From Hydrogenophaga pseudoflava NBRC 102511 (GTDB lineage Bacteria > Pseudomonadota > Gammaproteobacteria > Burkholderiales > Burkholderiaceae_C), in the NCBI RefSeq assembly GCF_001592285.1, contig NZ_BCWQ01000007.1, forward strand, positions 62,001 to 126,000: a stretch of 64,000 nucleotides of DNA, read 5' to 3'. The position numbers and the translations under genes are program-made. The notes below the pieces were generated by a model, which ran no database searches, was not told where the DNA came from, and worked only from the letters and a program-made list of their open reading frames with translations. Position 1 is the first letter of the stretch; the number at the start of each line of letters is the position of its first letter. Shown here piece by piece: positions 1 through 9,582 of the stretch.

Positions 1-900
1 CTCGACCTGGTGCCGGTGGACGGCAGCGCCCTGCCCGCCTTCAGCGCCGGGGCCCACATCGATGTGCACCTGCCCGGCGGCCTGGTGCGCCAGTACTCGC
101 TGTGCAACACGCCCGGCGAAACCCACCGCTACCGCATCGCCGTGCTGCGCGACGCCGGCTCGCGCGGCGGCTCGGCCACGGTGCACGACCAGCTGCAGGT
201 GGGCACGGTGCTGGACATCGGCACGCCGCGCAACCTGTTCGAACTTGCCCCTTCGGCGCCGCACCACCTGCTGCTGGCCGGCGGCATCGGCATCACGCCG
301 CTGCTGGCCATGGCCGAGCAGCTGGCAGCACAAGGCGGCGGCTTCACGCTGCACCACGCCACGCGCTCGCGCGAGCGCACACCCTTCGTGGCGCAGCTGG
401 CGAGCGCCCCCTACGCGGACCGAGTGCACCACCACTTCGACGACGGTCCGGCGATGCAGAAGCTGGACCTCGCCGCCACGCTGCGCAGCGCGCCGGCCGG
501 CAGCCATCTCTACGTCTGCGGCCCCACCGGCTTCATGGAGGCGGTGCTGGCCGAAGGCCGCGCCCAGGGCTGGGACGAGGCCCGCCTGCACCGCGAGTAC
601 TTCGCGGCCGCGCCCACCGGCACGGCGGGCGACGGCGGCTTCGAGCTGGAGCTGGCGAGCAGCGGCCGCGTGATCCCGGTGGCGGCCGACCAGACCGCGC
701 TGGCCGCGCTGCTGGCGGCCGGTCTGGACATTCCGATGTCCTGCGAGCAGGGCGTCTGCGGCACCTGCCTGACGGGGGTGAAAAGCGGCGTGCCGGACCA
801 CCGCGACCAGTACCTCACGCCCGAGGAGCGCGCGGCGAACAACCAGTTCCTGCCGTGCTGCTCGCGCGCCAGCAGCGCGCGTCTGGTGCTGGACCTCTGA
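1..900 (+). CDS. PDR/VanB-family ferredoxin-type oxidoreductase (5' truncated)
   Basis: This is the reductase component of a two-component Rieske oxygenase system, of the vanillate demethylase VanB type. It passes electrons from NAD(P)H through a flavin and a [2Fe-2S] centre to an oxygenase. The reading frame is open from base 1, and about 299 codons are present against the usual 310-320, so roughly the first 15-20 residues lie outside the window. A flavin-binding RQYSLCN motif is at about residue 30, the nucleotide-binding GGIGITPLLAM is near residue 93, and the C-terminal plant-type ferredoxin cluster CEQGVCGTC, with a last Cys in LPCCSRA, is near residues 247-285. The oxygenase partner is not in the window, so the substrate is unknown. 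Confidence 0.85.
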   Translation, partial: LDLVPVDGSALPAFSAGAHIDVHLPGGLVRQYSLCNTPGETHRYRIAVLRDAGSRGGSATVHDQLQVGTVLDIGTPRNLFELAPSAPHHLLLAGGIGITPLLAMAEQLAAQGGGFTLHHATRSRERTPFVAQLASAPYADRVHHHFDDGPAMQKLDLAATLRSAPAGSHLYVCGPTGFMEAVLAEGRAQGWDEARLHREYFAAAPTGTAGDGGFELELASSGRVIPVAADQTALAALLAAGLDIPMSCEQGVCGTCLTGVKSGVPDHRDQYLTPEERAANNQFLPCCSRASSARLVLDL

Positions 901-1338
901 TCAGGCCCGGCCGGGCCGCTCGTTGAGCACGCACCAGTAGAGTTCGATCTGCTCGGCCACTTCCATGAACTTGCTGAAGCTCACCGGCTTCTCGATGTAG
1001 GAGTTCACGCCCAGGTCGTAGGCGGCGGTGAGGTCGCGGTCTTCGCGCGAGGAGGTGAGGATCACCACCGGGATGCGTCGGAAGCGCTCGTGCGCCTTGA
1101 GCTGGCGCAGCACCTCCAGCCCGTTGATCTTGGGCAGGTTGATGTCCAGCAGGATCACCGCCGGCAGCTGTTCTCCCGCGTCCCAGCGCGCCATGAAAGC
1201 CAGCGCCTCCTCGCCGTCGCGCGCCACCTGCACATGGTTGGTGAGCCGCTTCTTCGTGAATGCCCGGAGCGTCAGGTCCAGGTCCATCGGGTTGTCCTCG
1301 ACCAGCAGGATCGGGGGCGGCTGCAGGGCAGTGTTCAT
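901..1338 (-). CDS. Single-domain response regulator (Rcp1-like)
   Basis: A stand-alone receiver domain of 145 residues with no output domain. The acidic pocket is in LLVEDNP near residue 13, the phospho-acceptor Asp is in ILLDINLP near residue 65, and the conserved Lys is in EKPVSF. The length and the LVEDNPMDLDL opening resemble Rcp1-type regulators that pair with multi-PAS kinases. Its ATG overlaps the TGA of the upstream kinase (ATGA at 1335-1338), so the two are translationally coupled and it is very probably the cognate partner. The start at 1338 was preferred to an upstream in-frame codon because of this coupling and because it begins directly before the domain. It ends one base after the convergent oxidoreductase. 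Confidence 0.9.
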   Translation of the reverse strand: MNTALQPPPILLVEDNPMDLDLTLRAFTKKRLTNHVQVARDGEEALAFMARWDAGEQLPAVILLDINLPKINGLEVLRQLKAHERFRRIPVVILTSSREDRDLTAAYDLGVNSYIEKPVSFSKFMEVAEQIELYWCVLNERPGRA

Positions 1339-4300
1339 AGCGGGAACTCCAGATAGAAGGTGGCGCCGGCGCCCGGGGCACTCTCGGCCCACACACGTCC
1401 GCCCATGCGCTGCACAGCCTTGGCCACCAGCGCCAGACCGACGCCGGTGCCCGGAAACTCTTCCGCCCGGTGCAGGCGCTGGAAGATGCCGAACATGCGA
1501 TCGTGGTATTTCATGTCAAAACCCACCCCGTTGTCACGCACCCAGAGGACACGGCACCCGTTTTTCAGGCAGCTGCCGATCTCGACCACGGGCGGGCTGC
1601 TGTCCCGGCTGAACTTCAGCGCGTTGCCGATCAGGTTGCGCAGCACCACCGAAATGCCCTCGCGGTCCAGTGCCAGCGTGAAGTCCTCCAGCCCGGTCCA
1701 CACCTGTGCGCCCTGGCGCTCGATGTCGGCGTGGAAACTCTCCAGGATCGATTCGACCAGCGGCCGGATCGCCACCGGCCCGGCGGCCATGTCGCGCCGT
1801 TCCATGCGCGAGTACTCCAGCAGGTCAGAAATCAATGCGCCCATCTGCTGCACCCCGTGGCGGATGCGGCGCACGAAGTGCCGGCCCTCTTCGTCGAGCT
1901 TGTCCCCGTACTCTTCCACCAGCAGCTGGCTGTAGCCGTCGATGCCGCGCAGCGGCGCCTTGAGGTCGTGCGACACGGTGTAGGAAAACGCCTCCAGCTC
2001 CTGGTTCGCCTGGCTCAGCTGCGCGGTGCGTTCGGCCACCCGCTGCTCCAGCGCCTGGTTGATGTGCCGCAGCTGCTCCTCGGCATGCACCGACTCGGTG
2101 ATGTCCAGCAAGGTGCCGATGTACCGCGGCTGCAGCTTCTCGGCGCTCCGGTCGATGCGGCGCGCGGTCCGGCGCATCCAGCGCACAGGGCCGTGGGCGG
2201 GGTTGGTGCGGAACACAAAGTCCTTGGGCGGGCCACCGGCGCGGATGGTCCGCATGTCGTCCATCACCATGGGACGGTCGTCGGGGTGGATGCGGTCCAG
2301 GTACTGCGCATCCGTCGGCGGCCGGGCCGCCGGCTCCAGCCCCAGGTTGCGGAACAGCTGGGCCGAGACATTGAGCCGCTGCGTTTCCGCATCGCCGGCC
2401 CAGCTGCCCAGCAGCGACACCGTTTCGGCCTGCTCCAGCATGTCCTTGAGGTCGGTCACCACTTGCGAAGCCAGCACCCGCTCGGTGACGTCCATCGTGG
2501 TGCCGAACAGGCGCATCGGCTTCCCCTGACCGTCGCAGGACAGGCGCGCCCGTGTCTCCAGGTACCGGACCCCTGCCGGCGTCACCACGCGGTGGTCGAC
2601 CACACGGGTGTCGCCGTCCTTGCCAGCGAGGTGCTCCCGCATGGTCTGCTGCATTCGCGGACGGTCGTCCGGGTGCATGCTGGCCATGAAGTTCTCCATC
2701 GAGGCCTGGTCGGCGTCCGGGTCAAAGCCCAGCAGCGGAAACAGGCCTCTCGACCAGGACACCTGACGCGACGGCAGGTCGATGCGCCAGTTGCCCATGC
2801 GCGAGAGTTCCTGCGCCTCGGCCAGCACCCGGCCCTGCTCGCGCAGCGCGGCCTCGGCCACCTTGCGCTCGGAGATGTCGCGCAGGATGGTCGACAGGTA
2901 CATCAGCTGCCCGTCGGCTCCGTGGTGCGAGAGAATCATCTGCGACATCGGGATCTCGCGGCCATCCGCGCCGTACACCGCCGTCTCTCCCAGCCAGCGG
3001 CCCTGTGCGATCGCCACCGGTATGCCCTGCTCCTTCACGATCCGCACCGCCCATTCGGGGTGCACGCGACCGATCGCGTCTGCCAGCGGTGCGTCCTCAG
3101 GCAACCCGAGCACCTCGTAACCGGCGCGGTTGTAATAGAACACCTCCCCCCGAGGATTGGCCATGCTCACGATGTCCGGGGTCGCCTCCAGCACCGAGAC
3201 CAGGCGGTCCCGGTCACGCTGCGCCTCGACCAGGTCGGTCTCGTCGACCACCATGCCGACGCAGCGCACGAACTGCCCGTCCTCGGGTTCGAACTCGGCC
3301 CGCACATGCAGGTGGCGCACACCGCGCACCGGGTTCAGGACGCGGCAGCGCAGGTCGCTGGGCTCACCGGTGCTGGCACCGCGCCGGACGGCCTCCCGCA
3401 CCAGCGCCCGGTCTTCCGGCACCACCAGGGCATCGGCTTCCTCCAGCGTCATTTCCGGATGTGCCGGATCGGTGCCATAGATCACCAGCGCCTGCGGCGA
3501 CGCCACGAAGGTGCGCCTGCGCAGGTCCATGGTCCAGCTTCCCATGTTGCCGATGCGCTGTGCCTTGAGCATCTGGTCCTGCATCTGCTGCAGCGTCTGC
3601 TCGTACCGATGGCGTTCGGTGACGTCCTGGATGGTGGCGAACAGCTGCCGGACCTGTCCGCGCTCGTCACGGACCGCGCGCACGTCAATTTCGGCGTGCA
3701 CCATGCGCCCGTCCTTGCGCACGAAGCGCTTGGACATGCGGTAGCCGCTGCGCTGCCCGGCGATCAGCTCGTCGAACAGCGCCACGTTGCGCTCCAGGTC
3801 GCCCGGCGGCGTCATCTCGGCCCAGTTCTTGCGCAGGAGCTCCTCGCGCGGGTAGCCGAGGATCTCGCACAGCTGGTCGTTGACCTGCAGCCAGCGCTTG
3901 TCGGTCGGCGACGAGATCGCCATGCCCAGGAAAGGCAGCTCGTAGAACATGCGCAGCAACTCGGCCTGCTCCCGCTGGGCCTGCTGGGCCTCCTTCTGTG
4001 CGCTGATGTCCAGCAGGATGCCGCTGATCCGCACCACCTGGCCGAGTTCGTTGCGCTCGTGGCGGGTGTGGTCGTGCACCCAGGCGGTGGCACCGTCGGC
4101 CCGGAGGATCCGGTATTCCTGGTGGTACTCGTCCGGCCCGTGCTCCAGGAAGCGGTCCACCTCGGCCCCGACCCACCCGGCGTCGTCCGGGTGCAGCAGC
4201 GAGACAAACGGCACGCCCCCCGCCACCAGCGCGTGCGGGTCGTAGCCCCACTGGCGGATGTTGTCGTTGACATAGTGCACGGGCCAGCCAGGCGCCAGAC

Positions 4301-5120
4301 GCCACTCGATCACCACCAGCGGCGAACGGTTGACCAGCTCGCTCAGGTGCAAGGCCACGGCCCGGTCGGTCTCCAGCTGGCCGGCCATGTGGTCGGTGGC
4401 GCGTCCGATCAGCGCAAGTTCATCCTCCCCGGTCAGCCCCGCGCGCGCCGAGAGGTCGCCTGCGCCCATGTGTTCCAGGGCCGTGACCAGCTTCTGGGCC
4501 CGCCGGAACCAGATCAGGTGCAGCAGCAGCGCCAGCAGGGTCGCCACACCCAGCGCGGCCAACGCCTCGACGGCCAGTTCCCGCTGCGCCTGCTGCCGGC
4601 GCTGCGCCAGAGGGACGGAGATGTCCACGAGCACTCCCAGACGGTGTCCGTCCAGCAAAGTCACCCAGCCGGTCAGCAACGAGGCCTCCCGAACCACCGA
4701 GATGTCGATCCCGGTGCGCACCGGCCCGTTGAAAAGCGCCCGCAGGCGCTCGCGCTCGTCGACCTGCGCGAGCGCCTCGTCCAGCGTCCGCCCGATGTCG
4801 GCCCGCGACAGCGAGGCCAGCACCACGTTCTGGGGACTGACGAGATAGGCGTGGTCCATGCCATCGTGCAGGCCCAGTGCGCCCACGATCCGGCGCAGCA
4901 TCAGCGGGTCGGACATGCCCATGCGCACGTCGAGACGGTTCTGGTCAATGCCCAGGCGGTCCCGCAGCCGCTGGGCTTCGATCGCTTCCACTTCGGCCGT
5001 CATGCGCCCCATCTGGTGCTGGTACCGGATGCCGATCGCCAGCAGGGCCACCAGAAAGATCAGCAGGGGCACCAGCCGGCGGCCGGACATGCCCAGCAGA
5101 CCATGGCGCAGCGCCGGCAT
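1335..5120 (-). CDS. Multi-PAS membrane sensor histidine kinase
   Basis: A 1261-residue kinase. Order of parts: TM1 at about 14-31, a periplasmic region to about 175, TM2 at about 178-203, HAMP to about 255, then about six PAS/PAC units between residues 265 and 1010, HisKA with the phospho-accepting His in YTVSHDLKAPLRG near 1045, and a HATPase domain (NLIGNALKFS, DNGVGFDM, GTGVGLALV) to the end. The start at 5120 overlaps the stop of the upstream solute-binding lipoprotein gene (TGATG), and its stop overlaps the response regulator start, giving a three-gene coupled operon. By inference the periplasmic loop could sense the loaded binding protein. The ligand is unknown. Confidence 0.9.
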   Translation of the reverse strand: MPALRHGLLGMSGRRLVPLLIFLVALLAIGIRYQHQMGRMTAEVEAIEAQRLRDRLGIDQNRLDVRMGMSDPLMLRRIVGALGLHDGMDHAYLVSPQNVVLASLSRADIGRTLDEALAQVDERERLRALFNGPVRTGIDISVVREASLLTGWVTLLDGHRLGVLVDISVPLAQRRQQAQRELAVEALAALGVATLLALLLHLIWFRRAQKLVTALEHMGAGDLSARAGLTGEDELALIGRATDHMAGQLETDRAVALHLSELVNRSPLVVIEWRLAPGWPVHYVNDNIRQWGYDPHALVAGGVPFVSLLHPDDAGWVGAEVDRFLEHGPDEYHQEYRILRADGATAWVHDHTRHERNELGQVVRISGILLDISAQKEAQQAQREQAELLRMFYELPFLGMAISSPTDKRWLQVNDQLCEILGYPREELLRKNWAEMTPPGDLERNVALFDELIAGQRSGYRMSKRFVRKDGRMVHAEIDVRAVRDERGQVRQLFATIQDVTERHRYEQTLQQMQDQMLKAQRIGNMGSWTMDLRRRTFVASPQALVIYGTDPAHPEMTLEEADALVVPEDRALVREAVRRGASTGEPSDLRCRVLNPVRGVRHLHVRAEFEPEDGQFVRCVGMVVDETDLVEAQRDRDRLVSVLEATPDIVSMANPRGEVFYYNRAGYEVLGLPEDAPLADAIGRVHPEWAVRIVKEQGIPVAIAQGRWLGETAVYGADGREIPMSQMILSHHGADGQLMYLSTILRDISERKVAEAALREQGRVLAEAQELSRMGNWRIDLPSRQVSWSRGLFPLLGFDPDADQASMENFMASMHPDDRPRMQQTMREHLAGKDGDTRVVDHRVVTPAGVRYLETRARLSCDGQGKPMRLFGTTMDVTERVLASQVVTDLKDMLEQAETVSLLGSWAGDAETQRLNVSAQLFRNLGLEPAARPPTDAQYLDRIHPDDRPMVMDDMRTIRAGGPPKDFVFRTNPAHGPVRWMRRTARRIDRSAEKLQPRYIGTLLDITESVHAEEQLRHINQALEQRVAERTAQLSQANQELEAFSYTVSHDLKAPLRGIDGYSQLLVEEYGDKLDEEGRHFVRRIRHGVQQMGALISDLLEYSRMERRDMAAGPVAIRPLVESILESFHADIERQGAQVWTGLEDFTLALDREGISVVLRNLIGNALKFSRDSSPPVVEIGSCLKNGCRVLWVRDNGVGFDMKYHDRMFGIFQRLHRAEEFPGTGVGLALVAKAVQRMGGRVWAESAPGAGATFYLEFPL

Positions 5121-6148
5121 CACGGCTGTGCACTTTCCAGGGCCTGCAGGCGGTCGGCCCAGCCCTCGTCCAGCAGCCGCGCCCAGTCTGGCGGTGTCCT
5201 GATCAGGCCCATCAGGCCCAGGGTGATGGCCAGACTTTCCGACTGCCGCCCCAGTGCGCGCGGCCGGCCCGACATGAGCGCCTGGCCCTCCTGATCGGTA
5301 TAGAACTTCAGCCCCTTCAGCGTGGTGAGGTAGTCGGCGGGCGTGAGGTCGACACCCACCGCCAGCAGCTCGGCACTCGCCTGCGGATCGCTCTCCAGGG
5401 CACTGAGCCCGCGGCGCCAGCCGAGCACGGCCGCCTCGACCTGCGGCTGGCGCCGCGACAGCGTCTCTGCCCGGACCACCAGCACGTCCACGATGTCGCC
5501 CGGCATCTGGCGGCTGTCGAACACCGGCCGCAGTCCTTCGGCCTGCAAGGTCCCGGCCAGGGGCTCGTACGTCACCGCCGCATCGACCAGCCCGTTGCGC
5601 AGCGCGGCCAGGTGCTGCGAGGCCTCCAGGTTGCGAACCTGCACCTCGTGCGGCTGCAGGCCACCGACCTGCAGCAGGCGCTGCAGCATCAGGGCGCCCA
5701 CCGTGGTCCGCTCGACGGCAATCGAGCGGCCACGCAGCCCGGCCGGGCTGCGGATGTCCGGACGCGCCATCACCACATCGGCACCGGCCGAGGTCGACAG
5801 CAGGAGCACGATGCGCAGGTCGACGCCCTCGTCGGCCAGACGCAGGGTCTCGTCCAGGGTCAGTGCGGCGCCGTCGAGCAAGCCGTTGCGCAGATGGCGC
5901 TGGGTCTCCGAGCTGGAGGCCAGTTCCACCACCTTGACCTGCGTCGCGTCCATCAGGCCCCTGTCGCGCGCCAGCACCATCGGGTCGTAGCCGACCCAGG
6001 GGTTCAAGCCCAGTTTCAGTGGCGCCTGGGGCGGCGGCTGGCAGGCGGTCAGCGCCGCCGCACCCAAAGCCAGACAGGTCAGCAGGGCCCTGCGGCTCAG
6101 GGTCCTCCCGGTTTCGCTGTCTGCGCCTGTCTGTGGTTCCTGTGGCAT
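5120..6148 (-). CDS. NMT1/SsuA-like solute-binding lipoprotein
   Basis: A 342-residue periplasmic binding protein of the NrtA/SsuA/ThiY-like superfamily. The N-terminus has an SRR pair, a hydrophobic stretch and a lipobox LTAC at about residues 33-36, so it is probably lipid-anchored. The mature part begins with the typical PLKLGLNPWVGYDPMVLAR, and a ligand-site-like VTYEPLAG follows in the second lobe. There is no permease or ATPase next to it. Instead its stop codon overlaps the start of the multi-PAS kinase. This suggests that it works as a ligand-presenting sensor accessory rather than as transporter equipment, which is inference. The ligand could be a nitrogen, sulfur or aromatic compound; the sequence does not decide. 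Confidence 0.85.
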   Translation of the reverse strand: MPQEPQTGADSETGRTLSRRALLTCLALGAAALTACQPPPQAPLKLGLNPWVGYDPMVLARDRGLMDATQVKVVELASSSETQRHLRNGLLDGAALTLDETLRLADEGVDLRIVLLLSTSAGADVVMARPDIRSPAGLRGRSIAVERTTVGALMLQRLLQVGGLQPHEVQVRNLEASQHLAALRNGLVDAAVTYEPLAGTLQAEGLRPVFDSRQMPGDIVDVLVVRAETLSRRQPQVEAAVLGWRRGLSALESDPQASAELLAVGVDLTPADYLTTLKGLKFYTDQEGQALMSGRPRALGRQSESLAITLGLMGLIRTPPDWARLLDEGWADRLQALESAQP

Positions 6149-6249
6149 GCAATGGGCCGCTGGCTTCTGGTGTGGAACATTCTGTCACCGAAGCTGACAG
6201 GCCGGAACCAAGCGTGGTCAACGAAACCCGCCGGTTCCCCAAGAAAGCC

Positions 6250-8112
6250 TCACTCCACCGTCACGCTCTTGGCGAGGTTGCGTGGCTTGTCGACGTCGGT
6301 GCCCCGGGCCAGCGCCGTGTGGTAGGCCAGCAGTTGCAGCGGCACCACATGCAGGATGGGTGAGAGCGCGCCGTAGTGTTCGGGCATGCGGATGACGTGG
6401 ATGCCTTCCCCGCTGCCGATGCGGGTGTCGGCATCGGCCAGCACGTAGAGCACGCCGCCGCGGGCCCGCACCTCCTGCATGTTGCTCTTGAGTTTCTCCA
6501 GCAGCGCGTCGTTCGGCGCCACGGTGACCACCGGCATGGCGCTGGTCACCAGGGCCAGCGGGCCGTGCTTGAGCTCGCCGGCCGGGTAGGCCTCGGCGTG
6601 GATGTAGCTGATTTCCTTGAGCTTGAGCGCGCCTTCGAGCGCGATCGGGTAGTGCAGGCCCCGGCCCAGGAACAGCGCGTTGTCCATGCGCGCGAAGTCC
6701 TCGGCCCAGCTGATGACCTGGGGCTCGAGCGCCAGCACCGCCTGCAGGGCCACCGGCAGGTGGCGCATGGCCTTGAGGTGCGCCGCCTCCTGCTCGTCCG
6801 ACAGGCGCCCGCGCACCTGGGCCAGCGCCAGCGTCAGCAGGAACAGGCCGGCCAGCTGGGTGGTGAAGGCTTTGGTCGAGGCCACGCCGATCTCCACCCC
6901 GGCGCGGGTGATGTAGGCCAGGCGGCACTCGCGCACCATGGCGCTGGTGGCGACGTTGCAGATGGTCAGCGTGTGCGCCATGCCCAGGCCCTGCGCATGG
7001 CGCAGCGCGGCCAGGGTGTCGGCGGTCTCGCCGCTCTGGCTGATGGTGACCACCAGCGTCTTCGGGTCGGGCACGCTGGTGCGGTAGCGGTACTCGCTGG
7101 CCACCTCCACCTGGGTGGGGATCTGCGCGATCTCCTCCAGCCAGTACTTGGCCGCGCAGCCGCTGTAGTAGCTGGTGCCGCAGGCCAGGATCAGCACGCG
7201 GTCGATCTGCTTGAAGATGCTGTAGGCGCCGTCGCCGAACAGCTCGGGGGTGACACCGTTCACGCCTTCGAGCGTGTCGCCAATCGCACGCGGCTGCTCG
7301 AAGATCTCCTTCTGCATGTAGTGCCGATAGGGGCCGAGCTCGGCGGCTCCGCTGTGTGCCTGCACCGTCTTCACCGGGCGCTGCGCGGCGTCGAAGCTGC
7401 GCCCCTGGCCGTCGGTCACCCAGTAGCGGCCCAGCTGCAGGTCCACCAGGTCGCCCTCTTCCAGGTAGACGATCTGGTCGGTCACGCCGGCCAGGGCCAT
7501 GGCGTCGCTGGCCAGGAAATGCTCCCTGCCGCCCTCGCCCACACCCAGGATCAGGGGGGAGCCGGCGCGCGCGCCCACCACGCGGTGCGGCTCGTCCTTG
7601 TGGAACACCGCCAGCGCGTAGGCGCCGTGCAGTTGCGCCACCGCCGCCTGCAGCGCCGCGAACACGTCGCCTTCGTAGAGCGAATCGATCAGGTGCGCGA
7701 TGACCTCGGTGTCGGTCTGGCTCTCGAACACATAGCCCTTGGCCTGCAGGGCGGCACGCAACTCGTCGTGGTTTTCGATGATGCCGTTGTGCACCAGGGC
7801 GACGCGGCCGGCCGCACCGCTGGCACTGGTGTGCGCCGGGCCGTGACTGAAATGGGGGTGGGCGTTGTGCACCGCCGGCGCGCCGTGCGTGGCCCAGCGC
7901 GTGTGCGCAATGCCGGTGCCGCTGGCGATGTGCTCGGCCTTCACCTGCTCGACCAGTTCGGCCACCCGGGCCGTGCTGCGCGCCCGGCGCAGCCCCTCGC
8001 TGTGCACCGCCACGCCACAGGAGTCGTAGCCGCGGTACTCCAGCCGCTGCAAGCCCTGGACCAGAACGGGCACCACATCACGCCCCGAAACCCCTGCCAC
8101 GATGCCGCACAT
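6250..8112 (-). CDS. glmS: Glutamine-fructose-6-phosphate aminotransferase (isomerizing)
   Basis: Makes glucosamine-6-phosphate from fructose-6-phosphate and glutamine, the first step towards UDP-GlcNAc for peptidoglycan and LPS. It has 620 residues, the usual length. The N-terminal glutaminase begins [12 protein letters not shown] with nucleophile Cys2 and has [10 protein letters not shown]. Two SIS sugar-isomerase domains follow, with CGTSYYSG and [10 protein letters not shown] near residues 313-365. The C-terminus ends KSVTVE, as usual for GlmS. It is divergent from an Lrp-type regulator across an AT-rich gap and about 1.5 kb from glmU. No glmS ribozyme is expected in this phylum and none was seen. 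Confidence 0.98.
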   Translation of the reverse strand: MCGIVAGVSGRDVVPVLVQGLQRLEYRGYDSCGVAVHSEGLRRARSTARVAELVEQVKAEHIASGTGIAHTRWATHGAPAVHNAHPHFSHGPAHTSASGAAGRVALVHNGIIENHDELRAALQAKGYVFESQTDTEVIAHLIDSLYEGDVFAALQAAVAQLHGAYALAVFHKDEPHRVVGARAGSPLILGVGEGGREHFLASDAMALAGVTDQIVYLEEGDLVDLQLGRYWVTDGQGRSFDAAQRPVKTVQAHSGAAELGPYRHYMQKEIFEQPRAIGDTLEGVNGVTPELFGDGAYSIFKQIDRVLILACGTSYYSGCAAKYWLEEIAQIPTQVEVASEYRYRTSVPDPKTLVVTISQSGETADTLAALRHAQGLGMAHTLTICNVATSAMVRECRLAYITRAGVEIGVASTKAFTTQLAGLFLLTLALAQVRGRLSDEQEAAHLKAMRHLPVALQAVLALEPQVISWAEDFARMDNALFLGRGLHYPIALEGALKLKEISYIHAEAYPAGELKHGPLALVTSAMPVVTVAPNDALLEKLKSNMQEVRARGGVLYVLADADTRIGSGEGIHVIRMPEHYGALSPILHVVPLQLLAYHTALARGTDVDKPRNLAKSVTVE

Positions 8113-8250
8113 ATTGGTTCACTCCATTGGTTGGTATGGGGGCATGGTAGGCACGGCAAAAAGAAATAGGCATTCACATATATGCCATCCAGCGTTTGAT
8201 AATTTCTTTATTTGCTGTGCTTTTGTTTTTATTTCACATACTACACATTT
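8113..8250. promoter_or_regulatory. AT-rich divergent control region between glmS and the Lrp-type gene
   Basis: This 138-base gap is strongly AT-rich in a GC-rich genome. It contains nested inverted repeats: outer arms AAAGAAAT (8160-8167) and ATTTCTTT (8202-8209), and inner arms GGCAT (8169-8173) and ATGCC (8182-8186). Lrp/AsnC proteins bind AT-rich, weakly palindromic DNA, and their genes commonly control themselves and a divergent neighbour. It is therefore a plausible operator for both glmS and the regulator gene. No -35/-10 pair was assigned with confidence. Confidence 0.5.
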
Positions 8251-8760
8251 ATGGAATCTGAATTCCTTGATGCCACCGATCTGAGGCTGCTGGAGCTGCT
8301 GCAGACCGACGCCAGCCGACACAACCAGGCCCTGGCCGCCCTGGCCCACGTGTCTCCGCCCACCAGCCTGCGGCGCATCAAGCGCCTGCGGGAAACCGGC
8401 GTGATCGAACGCGAGGTGGCGCTGCTGCACCCCGACCGCCTGGCCCCGCTGATCGGCCATGGACTGACCACGCTGGTGGAGGTGACACTGGAACGCCAGG
8501 GCGCCGAACACCTGGACGCCTTCGAGGCCCATGTGCTGCCCGACCCCGCCGTGCAACAGTGCTACCGGGTCAGCCCGGGCCCCGATTTCATGCTGGTGGT
8601 GCACACCCGTGACATGCCCGCCTACCTCGCGCTGGCACAGCGGCTGTTCACCTCCAGCGCCAACGTGCGCAACGTCAAGGCCTTTTTCAGTGTGAAGCGC
8701 GCCAAGTTCGATCCCAGGATCCCGCTGTCCGGCGGCCTCCAGCCCAGTCCGGCCGATTAG
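8251..8760 (+). CDS. Lrp/AsnC-family transcriptional regulator
   Basis: A 169-residue DNA-binding regulator. The N-terminal winged helix-turn-helix spans about residues 8-55 (DLRLLELLQTDAS, then SLRRIKRLRETGVI) and a C-terminal RAM/AsnC ligand-binding domain spans about 70-150 (VTLERQGAEHL, CYRVSPGPDFMLVV). The ATG at 8251 was chosen because it starts just before the HTH. An upstream in-frame start would add an unusual Phe/Tyr/Cys-rich leader encoded by the AT-rich promoter region. It is divergent from glmS, so control of amino-sugar synthesis is a reasonable guess. The effector amino acid is not known. Confidence 0.93.
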   Translation: MESEFLDATDLRLLELLQTDASRHNQALAALAHVSPPTSLRRIKRLRETGVIEREVALLHPDRLAPLIGHGLTTLVEVTLERQGAEHLDAFEAHVLPDPAVQQCYRVSPGPDFMLVVHTRDMPAYLALAQRLFTSSANVRNVKAFFSVKRAKFDPRIPLSGGLQPSPAD

Positions 8761-8852
8761 TAACAAGGGGTTATTTGCGCCCAGACCACGTAACACCCCA
8801 CCTAGAATCCCTGCACCAAAAAGTTGCCATTTGCCAACAGTCAGGAGGTTGC

Positions 8853-9563
8853 ATGTTTCCGTTGTGGACCGCGTTCTTGGTCGCCATCGCCCTGGTGGCG
8901 GGGGGTGTCTGGGTCTATCGCCGCTACTTCCGCAAGGTCTCCGGGCGCGAGGACCGCTACACCCCCGAGCGCATCCTGACGCCCGAACAGGTGGCCATGC
9001 TGGACTACCTGCGCGACACCTTCCCCGACCAGGTGGTGCTGCCCAATGTCCCGCTCCAGAACATGCTGTCGGTGCGGCGCTCGGCCGACATTCAGCGCGC
9101 CAAGGAACGGCTGAAGACCCAGAAGGTCGACTTTGTGGTCTGCGACGCCGACGGGCGCGCGGTGTTCGCGTTCGATGTCGAGCAATACCACCTCAGCGAC
9201 GCCAAGGCCAAGGCCCACCAGGTCAAGATCAAGAACCGCATCCTCAAGACCGCCGGCGTGCGCTTCCTGTTCCTCAAGAACAGCATCCACCGCATGCCCA
9301 CGCCCAACGACTTCCGCCGCCAGCTCGATCTGGCCGCCCTGCCCCGGCCCAAGGCCCAGGACGGCGAAAGCAACAACGGCGAAAGCGTCCGCCAGCAATT
9401 GGAGTCGAAATTCTCGGAGTTCGACACCCTGGTCTATCCCAGCACCGGCTTCAAGGAGTCCGAGGTGATGGGCCTGAGCGGCCTGATGGAGCTCGGGGAG
9501 GCCCGGACAGACCGCAAGTCTCAGCACGAGCGGCAGATCGAAGCGGTGCGCCGCCGCGCCTGA
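8853..9563 (+). CDS. DUF2726 membrane-anchored protein
   Basis: A 236-residue protein with an N-terminal membrane anchor (about residues 2-22, TAFLVAIALVAGGVWVY) and a cytoplasmic DUF2726 domain at about 35-160. The core VDFVVCDADGRAVFAFDVE followed by a basic stretch resembles the restriction-endonuclease-like fold to which DUF2726 belongs, but catalysis has not been shown for the family as far as I know. The start at 8853 has a strong AGGAGG ribosome-binding site at 8843-8848. The C-terminal 70 residues are polar and low in recognisable domains. It stands alone between the Lrp gene and the convergent glmU. Confidence 0.8.
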   Translation: MFPLWTAFLVAIALVAGGVWVYRRYFRKVSGREDRYTPERILTPEQVAMLDYLRDTFPDQVVLPNVPLQNMLSVRRSADIQRAKERLKTQKVDFVVCDADGRAVFAFDVEQYHLSDAKAKAHQVKIKNRILKTAGVRFLFLKNSIHRMPTPNDFRRQLDLAALPRPKAQDGESNNGESVRQQLESKFSEFDTLVYPSTGFKESEVMGLSGLMELGEARTDRKSQHERQIEAVRRRA

Positions 9564-9582
9564 TCCGGGCCGCCCGACCCGA

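Noticed and set aside
1470..5294. A plus-strand open frame of about 1274 codons opposite the multi-PAS kinase
   Set aside because: It is antisense to a kinase with clear PAS, HisKA and ATPase motifs; its predicted protein is His/Arg/Gln-rich with no fold signature.
6182..6200. CTGTCA / TGACAG inverted repeat downstream of glmS, as a terminator
   Set aside because: The stem is six bases only, with no T-tract on the minus strand, so it cannot be called an intrinsic terminator. It also lies upstream of the binding-lipoprotein gene and could be an operator, but support is too weak.
5121..6242. N-terminal extension of the kinase frame up to 6242
   Set aside because: The extension overlaps the solute-binding lipoprotein gene in another frame and is Arg/Gly/Ala-rich. 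The real start at 5120 has the TGATG coupling and begins before TM1.
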